DNA of 64,000 bases from Pseudochryseolinea flava (GTDB lineage: Bacteria; Bacteroidota; Bacteroidia; Cytophagales; Cyclobacteriaceae), in contig NZ_QMFY01000017.1 in the NCBI RefSeq assembly GCF_003286915.1, forward strand, positions 1 through 64,000. The letters run 5' to 3'. Positions 1-7,735 of the stretch are shown in pieces; within the stretch, counting starts at the first letter, position 1, and each line of letters begins with the position of its first letter. The notes under the pieces are model-generated. The model worked only from the letters and a program-made list of their open reading frames with translations. It was not told where the DNA came from and searched no databases. The translations under genes and the position numbers were made by a program.

Positions 1-1
1 G

Positions 2-94
2 GCGTTCCTGTTGAAATGTGGAATACTCCCTGCCGCACAAGCCGACACCGAGTATCCAACATTCCAACAAGGCAATTATCACGACAATTATTAA
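2..94 (+). CDS. Possible 3' end of an upstream gene (partial)
   Basis: An open frame runs from the window edge through 30 codons to a TAA stop at 92-94. The last residues read YPTFQQGNYHDNY. The start lies outside the window, so no family can be assigned. An open stretch this short occurs often by chance, so this is only a candidate gene tail. It would converge on the tiny minus-strand ORF at 111-224. Confidence 0.25.
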   Translation, partial: AFLLKCGILPAAQADTEYPTFQQGNYHDNY

Positions 95-110
95 TTTTGA
101 GTGTAGCTAC

Positions 111-224
111 TCAGGGGAAGCTTACGGTATCCCAATAATAATCCGACATCATTGGGAAAAATATACTTGCCATCATCAATGCAGTAATGGCTAACAATAT
201 CAGATTTGCGGAGTGAGTCTTCAT
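111..224 (-). CDS. Candidate tiny membrane protein, 37 aa
   Basis: A 37-codon ATG-to-TGA frame on the minus strand begins MKTHSANLILLAI. It contains one hydrophobic segment at about residues 8-26, long enough to span the inner membrane, then a short polar, aromatic tail (SDYYWDTVSFP). The upstream sequence is AT-rich, as before many Bacteroidota genes. The family is not recognised. Evidence for coding is only the start, the helix-like composition and its place in otherwise gene-free DNA. It could be chance. Confidence 0.35.
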   Translation of the reverse strand: MKTHSANLILLAITALMMASIFFPMMSDYYWDTVSFP

Positions 225-433
225 TTAATTTTACTATTCCAAAAAATTATAAATGTAAATTAATCGCAATTGAGCGGAATCAACACCTGATCAGATCCTT
301 GATATAAATTGAGTTACATTAAGCTGATCAAAAATCACGAACAAATAAGTAAGCTACCATCGATGCGAAAGTAATTACATATATTCGTTTTTTGTGACAA
401 TTTTTAATGACACCTTAAAACATAAGATCGGAA
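225..433. other. Intergenic region upstream of the beta-lactamase
   Basis: This is AT-rich DNA with no gene that I can support. The heptamer CTGATCA occurs at 287-293 and again at 324-330, 37 bases apart; it could be a paired binding site or chance. I see no convincing TAnnTTTG promoter box ahead of the beta-lactamase start at 434. Confidence 0.4.
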
Positions 434-1348
434 ATGAATAGAATTTTTCAGTTAACAGTTTTACTTTTTTTACTGGCAACAACATGTAGCGCACAATCCA
501 ACAATACCGATCGCCTAAAAAATAGCATCAAGAAAATATTATCTAACAAAAGCGCTGTAGTGGGTGTGTCTATAATTGGCACCAATGGAAAAGACACACT
601 TTCAATACACGGAGATAGGCGATTTCCTATGCAAAGCGTATTTAAGTTTCATATAGCATTAGCCGTATTGTCGGAAATCGACAAAGGAAAGCTTTCTTTA
701 GATCAGAAAATTGAGATTAGTAAGGACGAACTTTTACCAAGTAGTATTTATAGTCCCCTTAGAGATGAAAATCCTAATGGAGGAACGTTTACGATTGAAA
801 AGCTAATTCAATATTCTGTATCCATTAGTGACAACACCGCGTGCGACGCATTAATACGCCTTATTGGAACACCTAAAACGGTGGAAGCCTATATTAAAAG
901 AAGTGGCATCAATGATATACAAATCACTTTCAACGAAGAAGACATGCAGGCGAAGTGGGAAAATATGTTTCAAAACTGGACTACCCCGAAAGCAGCAAGT
1001 GAAACGCTTAGATTATTTTATGAAAATAGAAGCAACTTACTTTCAAAAAGTAGTTATGATTTTTTTTGGAAAACAAATAGGGAAACAACAACTGGCAAAA
1101 TGCGGATCAAGGGACAATTGCCTGCAGGAACCATTGTTGCTCACAAAACAGGTTCGTCGGGGATAAACAAAGAAACGGGAATTACTGCTGCATTGAACAA
1201 CATAGGAATCGTTTTCTTACCGACTGGTGAATATTTTATTATCAGTGTTTTTGTAAGCGAGTCGAAAGAAGATTCTGCCACAAACGAGAAAATTATCGCA
1301 GACATTGCAAAAGCAACATATGACTTTTACACTGGGACGGAAAATTAG
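434..1348 (+). CDS. Class A beta-lactamase, A2-like (PER/VEB/CfxA-type) relative
   Basis: This is an exported serine beta-lactamase of 304 aa that would hydrolyse beta-lactams in the periplasm. Residues 1-20 form a Sec signal peptide ending in CSAQ. All class A motifs are visible: SVFK at 68-71 with nucleophile S68, SDN at 132-134, an omega-loop glutamate near E168 (NEEDM), and KTG at 238-240. The QSVFKF, SDNTACD and NEEDM wording with a following QNWT segment resembles the A2 subclass found in Bacteroidota rather than TEM/SHV. The gene stands alone with no AmpR-type regulator beside it and no mobile-element signs, so it is probably intrinsic. Substrate range cannot be read from the sequence. 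Confidence 0.9.
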   Translation: MNRIFQLTVLLFLLATTCSAQSNNTDRLKNSIKKILSNKSAVVGVSIIGTNGKDTLSIHGDRRFPMQSVFKFHIALAVLSEIDKGKLSLDQKIEISKDELLPSSIYSPLRDENPNGGTFTIEKLIQYSVSISDNTACDALIRLIGTPKTVEAYIKRSGINDIQITFNEEDMQAKWENMFQNWTTPKAASETLRLFYENRSNLLSKSSYDFFWKTNRETTTGKMRIKGQLPAGTIVAHKTGSSGINKETGITAALNNIGIVFLPTGEYFIISVFVSESKEDSATNEKIIADIAKATYDFYTGTEN

Positions 1349-1568
1349 AGAAGATGCCCGCGCTTCTCACGTTAGGACCAGCGAAATTTACTGCAAAATG
1401 AGAAAGAAAGGGAAAGGGTACGCACCTAAATCGGAGGTGTGCTCATCACGGCATTTTGAGCCGGCTTGAAATAGATAAGAATATCCGTTCAGCGCATTAC
1501 TATTAACGGATAACGATTAACCCTGAAGACAGGTAGTCAACTAACTAAACACAACGTTTTAAATAAGA
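1349..1568. other. Intergenic region with an inverted repeat
   Basis: No gene is supported here. TATCCGTT at 1482-1489 and AACGGATA at 1505-1512 form a perfect 8-base inverted repeat around a 15-base loop. A 23-codon frame at 1398-1469 (MRKKGKGYAPKSEV...) starts with ATG but is too short to call. The stretch might be a dispersed repeat or a small RNA; neither is shown. Confidence 0.35.
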
Positions 1569-1596
1569 AAAGGCATCCACGTTTGTAGATGCCTTT
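1569..1596 (-). terminator. Rho-independent terminator after tRNA-Thr
   Basis: AAAGGCATC (1569-1577) pairs perfectly with GATGCCTTT (1588-1596) around a 10-base loop. Read on the minus strand the hairpin lies just past the tRNA 3' end and is followed by a T-rich stretch. Confidence 0.75.
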
Positions 1597-1604
1597 GTAT
1601 CAAG

Positions 1605-1677
<73 letters not shown>

Positions 1678-1831
1678 TTTCCTTTTTCTCTTCTTTCGAC
1701 CCCACTTTGCAGTGGTGTTGTTCAAAGAGGTTGCAAAAATAAGTTAAGAATGGATTTTCGCAAATAGTGGATGCAAAAATATGCGATAATTCTTGAGTTT
1801 TTTTTCGCAAAAAGCGCTATTCAAGGATGTA

Positions 1832-3376
1832 TCAATCGTTTTTCAGCCATGTTGCGAGAATCTTCGCTTGTTGCTTCGTGGAATTTACAGTGAATGAAAG
1901 GGATCTTCCTTTGCCATCTTTGTTCTCTTTAAAGTCAAGTCCCGCGGCAGTAAAGTATTTCGTGTAATCAATAGGCGTGAGGGTGTAAATGTAATCGAAG
2001 AAATCCGTCAGCTTACTTTTGGTGATGTGTTCACAAACTTTCCTGAACTCTTCTTCTGTGAACCCACGTCCATGTTTCTTGTAATATTCGTAATAGACAG
2101 TCTTCATTACATCGTCAAGAGATTTGCGACCTGCAGTTTCTGTACGAATACGCAGGTCAAGGAGTAGCGCTACAATTGTTCCTTTTTCATACACTGAGAT
2201 TGTTTTGTTTACAGCGTCACCTTGTCGACCAAAAGGACCGTCGGACCATGTATGATAACTTGCGTCTGCGAGTGTCTGGAAATTTTTTCCTGTGCCTGAT
2301 TCATAATGGTTGATCAGTGCACTAAAGCTTTTCAACAATTCGTCGGCGGTTGAGAGACCGGCACGCGCTAAGATCAAATGGTCATAATACACTGTAATTC
2401 CTTCAGAAATCCAGAGTTGTTTCGTTCTGTTTTCATGACTGTAGTCAAAAGGTCCGAGTTCTATCGGCCTGATTCGCTTGACGTTATAATGATGGAAGTA
2501 CTCATGCGCAAGGAAGGAATACATCCGTAGCTGACTCTCGCGTGTAGCCATAGCGTTGCCATCGAATGCGACCGTTGTTGAATTGCTGTGTTCGATTCCG
2601 CCTTGGCCGGGGCCGATGCCCAAAAAAGTATACTGTTTGTAAGGAATGTCGTCGATAATACTTACTGCGGTTTCGACGATCTTTTGAAGATTTGCCGTGA
2701 ACGTATCGCGATCAAAATTTCCAAGCTTATACCCTTGGAAGATGTGGGGTACATTTTTAACGGTGAATGTTTGCAGTGTTTCAATATCGCCGATGAGAAT
2801 AGGGCAATCGTAAAGGTTATCGAAGTCAGTAGCTGCCAACTTGTGCTGTTGATTTGTTACTTTCTTTAATCCCGTGGCGATCGTTTTGTTTTTCTTGTCG
2901 GACGTTACAGTGAGTAGAATAGGTGTTTCGATTTGCCTTTCAGGATGCATGATTAGGCTTGTTGGCACGAGGTACGTGAAATCTGGCGTGACGGTAGTTC
3001 TGGCGACGAACTTGTCCGACGACTTTACGCGGTATCGAACGATAACAGTTGAGTTATTTTTGCTTGCAATTTTCCAAACGTTAGGATATTGTTTTCGCCA
3101 GGTCAATGCACGATTATGGCTACCGGTGGGAGCGAAGTCAAAAACATTGTTCGGATAATCCATGATTTGATAATACCCTGGAGACCATCGCGGCAAGAGG
3201 AGCGAAAGTGTGTCGCCGCGTATATTTGTAATCGAGATCGTAACGTCAACACATTGACAAGCGTGGTCGTCGTGAAGGTTGACGTTGATGGAATCCGTCG
3301 AATTGTGTACTTGTGCGGATACATGCGCCATACTCGCGCATAGTAGTATCGCTGCTGTGAGCGTGATGATTTTCAT
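1832..3376 (-). CDS. M61 family (glycyl aminopeptidase-like) metallopeptidase, PDZ-less
   Basis: This is an exported zinc peptidase of 514 aa with a signal peptide at about 1-21 (SAQ). The HEYFHH motif at 291-296 gives the HExxH ligands, with a third ligand at about E325 in WISEGITVYY. GGIEHSNS at 259-266 is the usual strand before the active site. M61 enzymes typically continue past this catalytic region into a PDZ domain, giving about 600 aa; here the chain stops shortly after the YTKYFTAAGL segment. The stop is in frame and the ending does not look broken, so this seems to be a naturally short form. It probably trims peptides in the periplasm or outside. The next gene on the same strand is a methionine aminopeptidase, 90 bases upstream. 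Confidence 0.88.
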   Translation of the reverse strand: MKIITLTAAILLCASMAHVSAQVHNSTDSINVNLHDDHACQCVDVTISITNIRGDTLSLLLPRWSPGYYQIMDYPNNVFDFAPTGSHNRALTWRKQYPNVWKIASKNNSTVIVRYRVKSSDKFVARTTVTPDFTYLVPTSLIMHPERQIETPILLTVTSDKKNKTIATGLKKVTNQQHKLAATDFDNLYDCPILIGDIETLQTFTVKNVPHIFQGYKLGNFDRDTFTANLQKIVETAVSIIDDIPYKQYTFLGIGPGQGGIEHSNSTTVAFDGNAMATRESQLRMYSFLAHEYFHHYNVKRIRPIELGPFDYSHENRTKQLWISEGITVYYDHLILARAGLSTADELLKSFSALINHYESGTGKNFQTLADASYHTWSDGPFGRQGDAVNKTISVYEKGTIVALLLDLRIRTETAGRKSLDDVMKTVYYEYYKKHGRGFTEEEFRKVCEHITKSKLTDFFDYIYTLTPIDYTKYFTAAGLDFKENKDGKGRSLSFTVNSTKQQAKILATWLKND

Positions 3377-3466
3377 GAAAGTAAGTTAGCGCCGGATTGT
3401 TGAATTATGCACGCTGAGTTAAGATCGTACAACGTTCGGCTAATCCGCTATGATACGCTCGGAATT

Positions 3467-4228
3467 TTAAACGATGCCGTTAGCGAGTGTAAGAATTTCG
3501 GGAGCGTTTTTCGTAACCATCAGGGTGTGTTCATGCTGCGCGACAAATCCACCTTTGTTTCCAACCAATGTCCAGCCATCGCGTTGTGTGTTAGCCATGG
3601 TTGATTTGGTGGCGATGAACGTTTCCACAGCGACAATACTATTGGCTTTGAACTTCGCTTTATATTGATTGTTGCGATAATTGGCGATTTCTTTTGGCGC
3701 TTCGTGCAAGCTTCTGCCGATGCCATGGCCGGTAAGATTTCGGATCACACGATAACCGGCGCGGCGCGCTTCATCTTCGATGAGTCCTCCGACATCCGAA
3801 ATGCGTACCTCATCACGAATGGCCATAAGTGCTTTGCGAAGAATGTCTTTCGACGTGTCGATAAGTTTTTGGTGGCCGTGAACATCTCTACCAAGTACAA
3901 ATGAACATCCGTTATCAGACCAATAGCCGTTAAGTTCTGCAGATACGTCGATGTTGATGAGGTCTCCTTCTTGGAGGATAACCTTGTCTGACGGAATGCC
4001 GTGAGCGAAACTGCTGTTAACGCTAATACAAGTGTGTCCAGGAAAATTGTACGTAAGGTTGGGAGCAGAGCGTGCGCCACTTTGCATCATTTTTTCGCCG
4101 CCAAAATTATCGAGCTCCTTTGTAGTCATTCCAGGCTTTGCATGTGCAATCATTTCCCGAAGTGTGTTGGCAACAACATCACTGATCGCCTTCATGCCTA
4201 CCAATTCATACGCCTTTGTAATTGACAT
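3467..4228 (-). CDS. map: Type I methionine aminopeptidase (M24A)
   Basis: This 253-aa cytosolic enzyme removes initiator methionine from nascent proteins. The five metal ligands are present with the family spacing: D94 (INIDV), D105 (YWSDN), H168 (TGHGIG), E202 (VETF) and E233 (QHEHT), and the substrate-side HGIP lies at 76-79. The binding segment reads SVNSSFAHGIP rather than the common SVNEEVVHGIP, and VETF replaces the common EPF. In Bacteroidota the housekeeping map usually sits among ribosomal protein genes, so this lone copy is likely an extra paralogue; that is inference. It lies on the same strand as the M61 peptidase with 90 bases between. Confidence 0.92.
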   Translation of the reverse strand: MSITKAYELVGMKAISDVVANTLREMIAHAKPGMTTKELDNFGGEKMMQSGARSAPNLTYNFPGHTCISVNSSFAHGIPSDKVILQEGDLINIDVSAELNGYWSDNGCSFVLGRDVHGHQKLIDTSKDILRKALMAIRDEVRISDVGGLIEDEARRAGYRVIRNLTGHGIGRSLHEAPKEIANYRNNQYKAKFKANSIVAVETFIATKSTMANTQRDGWTLVGNKGGFVAQHEHTLMVTKNAPEILTLANGIV

Positions 4229-4393
4229 AATTGTTCATGTTATCGCGCTCAAATTAAGGGCTTATGGTAAGAAATACAAAATGATTTGGCTGGACGGTGA
4301 GATGTCAGCATTCATTAAATAATTTATGAATGCCGAACTAACCAGTGGCCTCGGCTGTTACGTATCCATCGAAATAATTCGATATATTTTTGT

Positions 4394-5416
4394 ATGGCGA
4401 TAAATCTAAAAGATATACCGGTTTCTGTGCTCGATTTGGCTGGCATCGTCCAGGGCGATCGTTCCGCAGGAGATGCATTTAAAAGAAGTTTAGCTTTTGC
4501 ACAGCATGCTGAACAGCTCGGCTACAAGCGCTATTGGTTTGCGGAACATCACAATATGGAAAGTGTGGCCTCTTCAGCGACGAGTGTGCTTATCGGGCAT
4601 ATTGCGCAGGGCACCTCAAGTATCCGTGTTGGGTCGGGGGGAATTATGTTGCCCAACCATGCACCCCTCATCATCGCTGAGCAATTTGGAACGCTGGAAT
4701 CACTTTACCCAGGGCGTATAGACCTTGGGTTAGGTCGCGCGCCGGGCACAGATCAAGCCACGGCATATGCGTTGCGTCGGAATTTGAACGGCGACGTGGA
4801 TTCGTTTCCGAACGATGTGGCAGAGCTGTTACAGTATTTTGGTTCCCCTGACAAGCAAGGAAAAGTGAAAGCAATTCCAGGCGTCGGTACCCATGTGCCA
4901 GTGTGGCTTTTGGGTTCGAGTACATTTAGTGCACAACTCGCGGCGAAGCTGGGCTTACCTTTTGCGTTTGCATCACATTTTGCCCCCGCACAACTTTTCC
5001 CAGCGCTGCAACTTTATCATACTAACTTTCAGCCCTCACAATACCTTGATAAACCGTATGCGATGGCCTGCGTGAATATCATCGCTGCGGAGACCGATGA
5101 AGAGGCTGAATTTTTAGCATCATCTTTTCAGCAGTTAGTATTAGGGATGGTAAGAAATAACAGGAAGCCCTTGCCGCCCCCTGTTGCTGATATGGAAAGA
5201 CGGTGGTCGCTTGAAGAGCATGCTGCGGTAAAACAAATGCTATACTATTCTTTTGTGGGAAGCCTTGATACATTGCAGACAGAACTCACCTCGTTTGTCG
5301 AGAATACACATGTGAATGAATTGATGGTGGCGACACATATATATGATTTTGACAAGAAGAAATCGTCACTCGAACGCACGGCATCTTTGTTTAAGACTGA
5401 AGTTGTAGAAATATGA
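4394..5416 (+). CDS. LLM-class (luciferase-like) flavin-dependent oxidoreductase
   Basis: This is a 340-aa TIM-barrel protein of the bacterial luciferase superfamily, close in wording to the YhbW-like group. The N-terminal strand is followed by [12 protein letters not shown] at about 44-55 and by [13 protein letters not shown], then the typical [21 protein letters not shown] segment. Members use FMNH2 or F420 and oxygen; E. coli relatives have no firmly established substrate. No flavin reductase is adjacent. The gene is transcribed alone, with the radical SAM gene 75 bases downstream behind its own promoter-like element. Confidence 0.88.
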   Translation: MAINLKDIPVSVLDLAGIVQGDRSAGDAFKRSLAFAQHAEQLGYKRYWFAEHHNMESVASSATSVLIGHIAQGTSSIRVGSGGIMLPNHAPLIIAEQFGTLESLYPGRIDLGLGRAPGTDQATAYALRRNLNGDVDSFPNDVAELLQYFGSPDKQGKVKAIPGVGTHVPVWLLGSSTFSAQLAAKLGLPFAFASHFAPAQLFPALQLYHTNFQPSQYLDKPYAMACVNIIAAETDEEAEFLASSFQQLVLGMVRNNRKPLPPPVADMERRWSLEEHAAVKQMLYYSFVGSLDTLQTELTSFVENTHVNELMVATHIYDFDKKKSSLERTASLFKTEVVEI

Positions 5417-5439
5417 TGATAAAGTATTCTGAATTTTAG

Positions 5440-5458
5440 TAACTAATATTATTAGTTA
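5440..5458. promoter_or_regulatory. Perfect 19-bp palindrome, candidate operator
   Basis: TAACTAATA-T-TATTAGTTA has perfect 9-base arms around one central base. It ends inside the TATATTTG box at 5457-5464, so a bound protein would cover the promoter spacer. It lies about 33 bases before the radical SAM start. No regulator gene is adjacent, so the binding protein is unknown. Confidence 0.55.
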
Positions 5459-5464
5459 TATTTG
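5457..5464 (+). promoter_or_regulatory. Candidate Bacteroidota -7 box (TATATTTG)
   Basis: The sequence matches the TAnnTTTG -7 consensus of the Bacteroidota housekeeping sigma factor exactly. A weak -33-like TTTAG lies about 19 bases upstream. Transcription would begin near 5470, leaving a leader of about 20 bases before the ATG at 5492. An eight-base box with two free positions occurs by chance several times per window, so the placement next to the palindrome is the main support. Confidence 0.45.
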
Positions 5465-5491
5465 ATCTGTGTTAACCAAAAATAATAGTTG

Positions 5492-6745
5492 ATGCAGTGG
5501 GATCCGATTCAGGAAAAGTTGGAGATTTTAGCAGAGGCGGCACGTTATGACGTCTCATGTTCTTCAAGCGGCAGTAAGCGTGCGAATAAAAGCAACGGTC
5601 TGGGTAACAGCACGGGCGTAGGCATATGTCACAGCTATACAGAGGATGGTCGCTGTGTTTCGCTTTTGAAAATTTTATTGACTAACCATTGCATTTACGA
5701 TTGCGCCTACTGCATCTCGCGAAGAAGTAACGATATACCACGAGCAGGTTTCACGGTTGATGAAGTCGTAAGCTTGACAATCAATTTTTACAGGCGAAAT
5801 TACATTGAGGGGCTTTTCTTGAGTTCTGGCATTTTTAAGGATGCTGATCTCACAATGGAGCGCCTCGTGCGTGTAGCCAAACGGTTGCGAACCGCGGAGC
5901 GCTTTAACGGCTACATACATCTCAAAACTATTCCCGGATGTTCAGAAGAACTCACGCACGAAGCAGCGCTGTATGCTGACAGACTAAGTGTTAACATCGA
6001 ATTGCCTACAGAGACCAGTCTCAAAACATTAGCGCCGGAGAAATCGCACGTTGATATTATGAAGCCAATGGCGTTTGTCAGTGAAAACATCCGTGCCTTG
6101 GCGTCTGACAAAAAGATCATCAAAAGCACGCCCAACTTCGCACCCGCAGGACAAAGCACGCAGATGGTGGTCGGCGCGAGTCCGGAGAACGACCTGCAGG
6201 TGATGTCGATTGCTGACTCGTTGTATAAAAATTATCAGCTTAAGCGTGTTTATTATTCGGGTTACGTACCGATCAGTAATGACAACAGACTTCCCGTACT
6301 TGGTACGCCCGTGCCGGTAATTCGAGAGAACAGATTGTATCAAGCGGATTGGCTTACACGTTTTTATCAATTCTCCGTAAAGGAGTTGGTAGATCCGAAA
6401 AATCCGAATCTTGATCTTGATATCGATCCGAAGCTGAGTTGGGCGCTTCGCAACCTAGATCAATTTCCAGTGGATGTTAATACGGCACCATACGAAATGA
6501 TTTTACGTGTTCCAGGCATCGGACTGAATTCAGCTAAGAAAATAGTCGCAGCTCGAAACTTTCAAAAGTTAGGATGGGAACACCTTCGGAAGATCGGCGT
6601 CGCTTTCAACAGAGCGAAACATTTTGTGATTTGTCAATCGTCGGCAATGCCTAAAGAGGTTGACGCACGAAAGCTTCGTGCACACATTCTTACGCAGAGC
6701 AAATTTGGAACTTCATTCTCATCGCAAACTTCCTTATTCCAATGA
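5492..6745 (+). CDS. Radical SAM protein of the putative DNA modification/repair family
   Basis: This 417-aa protein has the 4Fe-4S motif C67-x3-C71-x2-C74 (CIYDCAYC), then a radical SAM barrel and a C-terminal helix-hairpin-helix at about 330-356 (VPGIG at 340-344), a DNA-binding element. The order matches the family known as the radical SAM protein linked to uracil-DNA glycosylase (TIGR03916). Its substrate is not established. An in-frame TTG directly precedes the ATG at 5492; I choose the ATG. The stop overlaps the start of the next gene by four bases (ATGA), a sign of translational coupling to its usual partner. Confidence 0.9.
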   Translation: MQWDPIQEKLEILAEAARYDVSCSSSGSKRANKSNGLGNSTGVGICHSYTEDGRCVSLLKILLTNHCIYDCAYCISRRSNDIPRAGFTVDEVVSLTINFYRRNYIEGLFLSSGIFKDADLTMERLVRVAKRLRTAERFNGYIHLKTIPGCSEELTHEAALYADRLSVNIELPTETSLKTLAPEKSHVDIMKPMAFVSENIRALASDKKIIKSTPNFAPAGQSTQMVVGASPENDLQVMSIADSLYKNYQLKRVYYSGYVPISNDNRLPVLGTPVPVIRENRLYQADWLTRFYQFSVKELVDPKNPNLDLDIDPKLSWALRNLDQFPVDVNTAPYEMILRVPGIGLNSAKKIVAARNFQKLGWEHLRKIGVAFNRAKHFVICQSSAMPKEVDARKLRAHILTQSKFGTSFSSQTSLFQ

Positions 6746-7509
6746 CTACACTGCTTTACGACGGAAGTTTTAACGGCTTGTTGACGGCGATCTTTATTGC
6801 GTTTGAATACAAGATGTATGACTGCAGCATCGACACTAAGGAGCGGTACCAGGCTACAATGTTTGATAGCCCTGAAACGGTTATGACAGACAAGTTGAAA
6901 GCGCAGCGTGTATGGGAAGGGTTGTGTAAGAAGGTAAGCAATCATGCAAGGCGAGAATTTTACTACGCTTTCCTATCGGGACTTCCCGGTATCGAAGACA
7001 CGTTGCTAGCGTATGTTCGGTATGCATTTCAAAACAATTCCACGATAGAGAAAAATTTTGCCAATTCTGTTGTGAATATGGTGTCACAAACAGCACACAG
7101 TGTTCACCGCGAGAAGCATCGTATGGAAGCATTTGTGCGTTTCATAAGACTGCAAGACGATTTGTATTGTGCTTTTATTTCACCTGACTTCAATGTGCTT
7201 CCGCTTGTTGCATCGCATTTCCAGGACCGTTATGCAGATCAGCATTGGTTGATTTACGATCGCGACCGCGACTATGGAATTCACCACGATCCACAAACGC
7301 GCCTTGTTTCTGACGTGATAATTGAAAAATCCACCGCAGACACCTCGCTCTCAACAACTGTGCATGAGGAGGAGGTCGCGTATCAAACATTGTGGCGGAG
7401 TTATTTTGATCATGTAAATATCCAGGAGCGCCGAAATATAAAGCTTCACTTGCGCCACGTTCCCAAGCGCTATTGGGCTGATCTGACAGAAAAGACTGCA
7501 GGGGTGTAA
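6742..7509 (+). CDS. DUF4130 / TIGR03915-type DNA metabolism protein
   Basis: This 255-aa protein starts with the family's typical TTLLYDGSFNGLLTAIF. It contains the YYAFLSGLPGIEDTLLAYVR core and ends in a section with RHVPKRYWADLTE. In many bacteria this domain is fused to a uracil-DNA glycosylase-like domain (TIGR03914); here there is no glycosylase part and none is adjacent. The four-base overlap with the radical SAM gene shows that the two are made together. The biochemical role is unknown; a role in DNA repair or base modification follows only from genome association known for the family. Confidence 0.85.
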   Translation: MTTLLYDGSFNGLLTAIFIAFEYKMYDCSIDTKERYQATMFDSPETVMTDKLKAQRVWEGLCKKVSNHARREFYYAFLSGLPGIEDTLLAYVRYAFQNNSTIEKNFANSVVNMVSQTAHSVHREKHRMEAFVRFIRLQDDLYCAFISPDFNVLPLVASHFQDRYADQHWLIYDRDRDYGIHHDPQTRLVSDVIIEKSTADTSLSTTVHEEEVAYQTLWRSYFDHVNIQERRNIKLHLRHVPKRYWADLTEKTAGV

Positions 7510-7511
7510 CA

Positions 7512-7712
7512 TCATGCTCGTTTTATGATAACACGACAACATAAATTCGGTCGTAGGCTGTCAATCGTGCGGTATTTGTTTGAATCGTCGATATCAAAGT
7601 ATTCTGTAGCCCCCGTGGAAACCGTGGTAGGTTCGTATGTAGCCCACGAAAGTTTGAGTAGCCAAGAGATAATGTAAATCTTCGCCGTCGCCTGGAAAAT
7701 TCCTAGCGCCAT
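7512..7712 (-). CDS. Candidate small ORF, 66 aa, unknown
   Basis: An ATG-started minus-strand frame fills the gap between the DUF4130 gene, with whose end it nearly abuts, and the GH18 gene, from which it diverges. The N-terminus has a weak amphipathic or hydrophobic stretch (IYIISWLLKLSW) followed by a polar tail. No motif is recognised. It fits the gap neatly, but nothing else supports coding. It could also be a decayed gene end or chance. Confidence 0.25.
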   Translation of the reverse strand: MALGIFQATAKIYIISWLLKLSWATYEPTTVSTGATEYFDIDDSNKYRTIDSLRPNLCCRVIIKRA

Positions 7713-7735
7713 ACTTGACTTATACTTTAACACTG

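Noticed and set aside
4385..4392. TATTTTTG as -7 promoter box for the luciferase-like gene
   Set aside because: It ends one base before the ATG, so transcription would start inside the gene, and no -33 box is visible.
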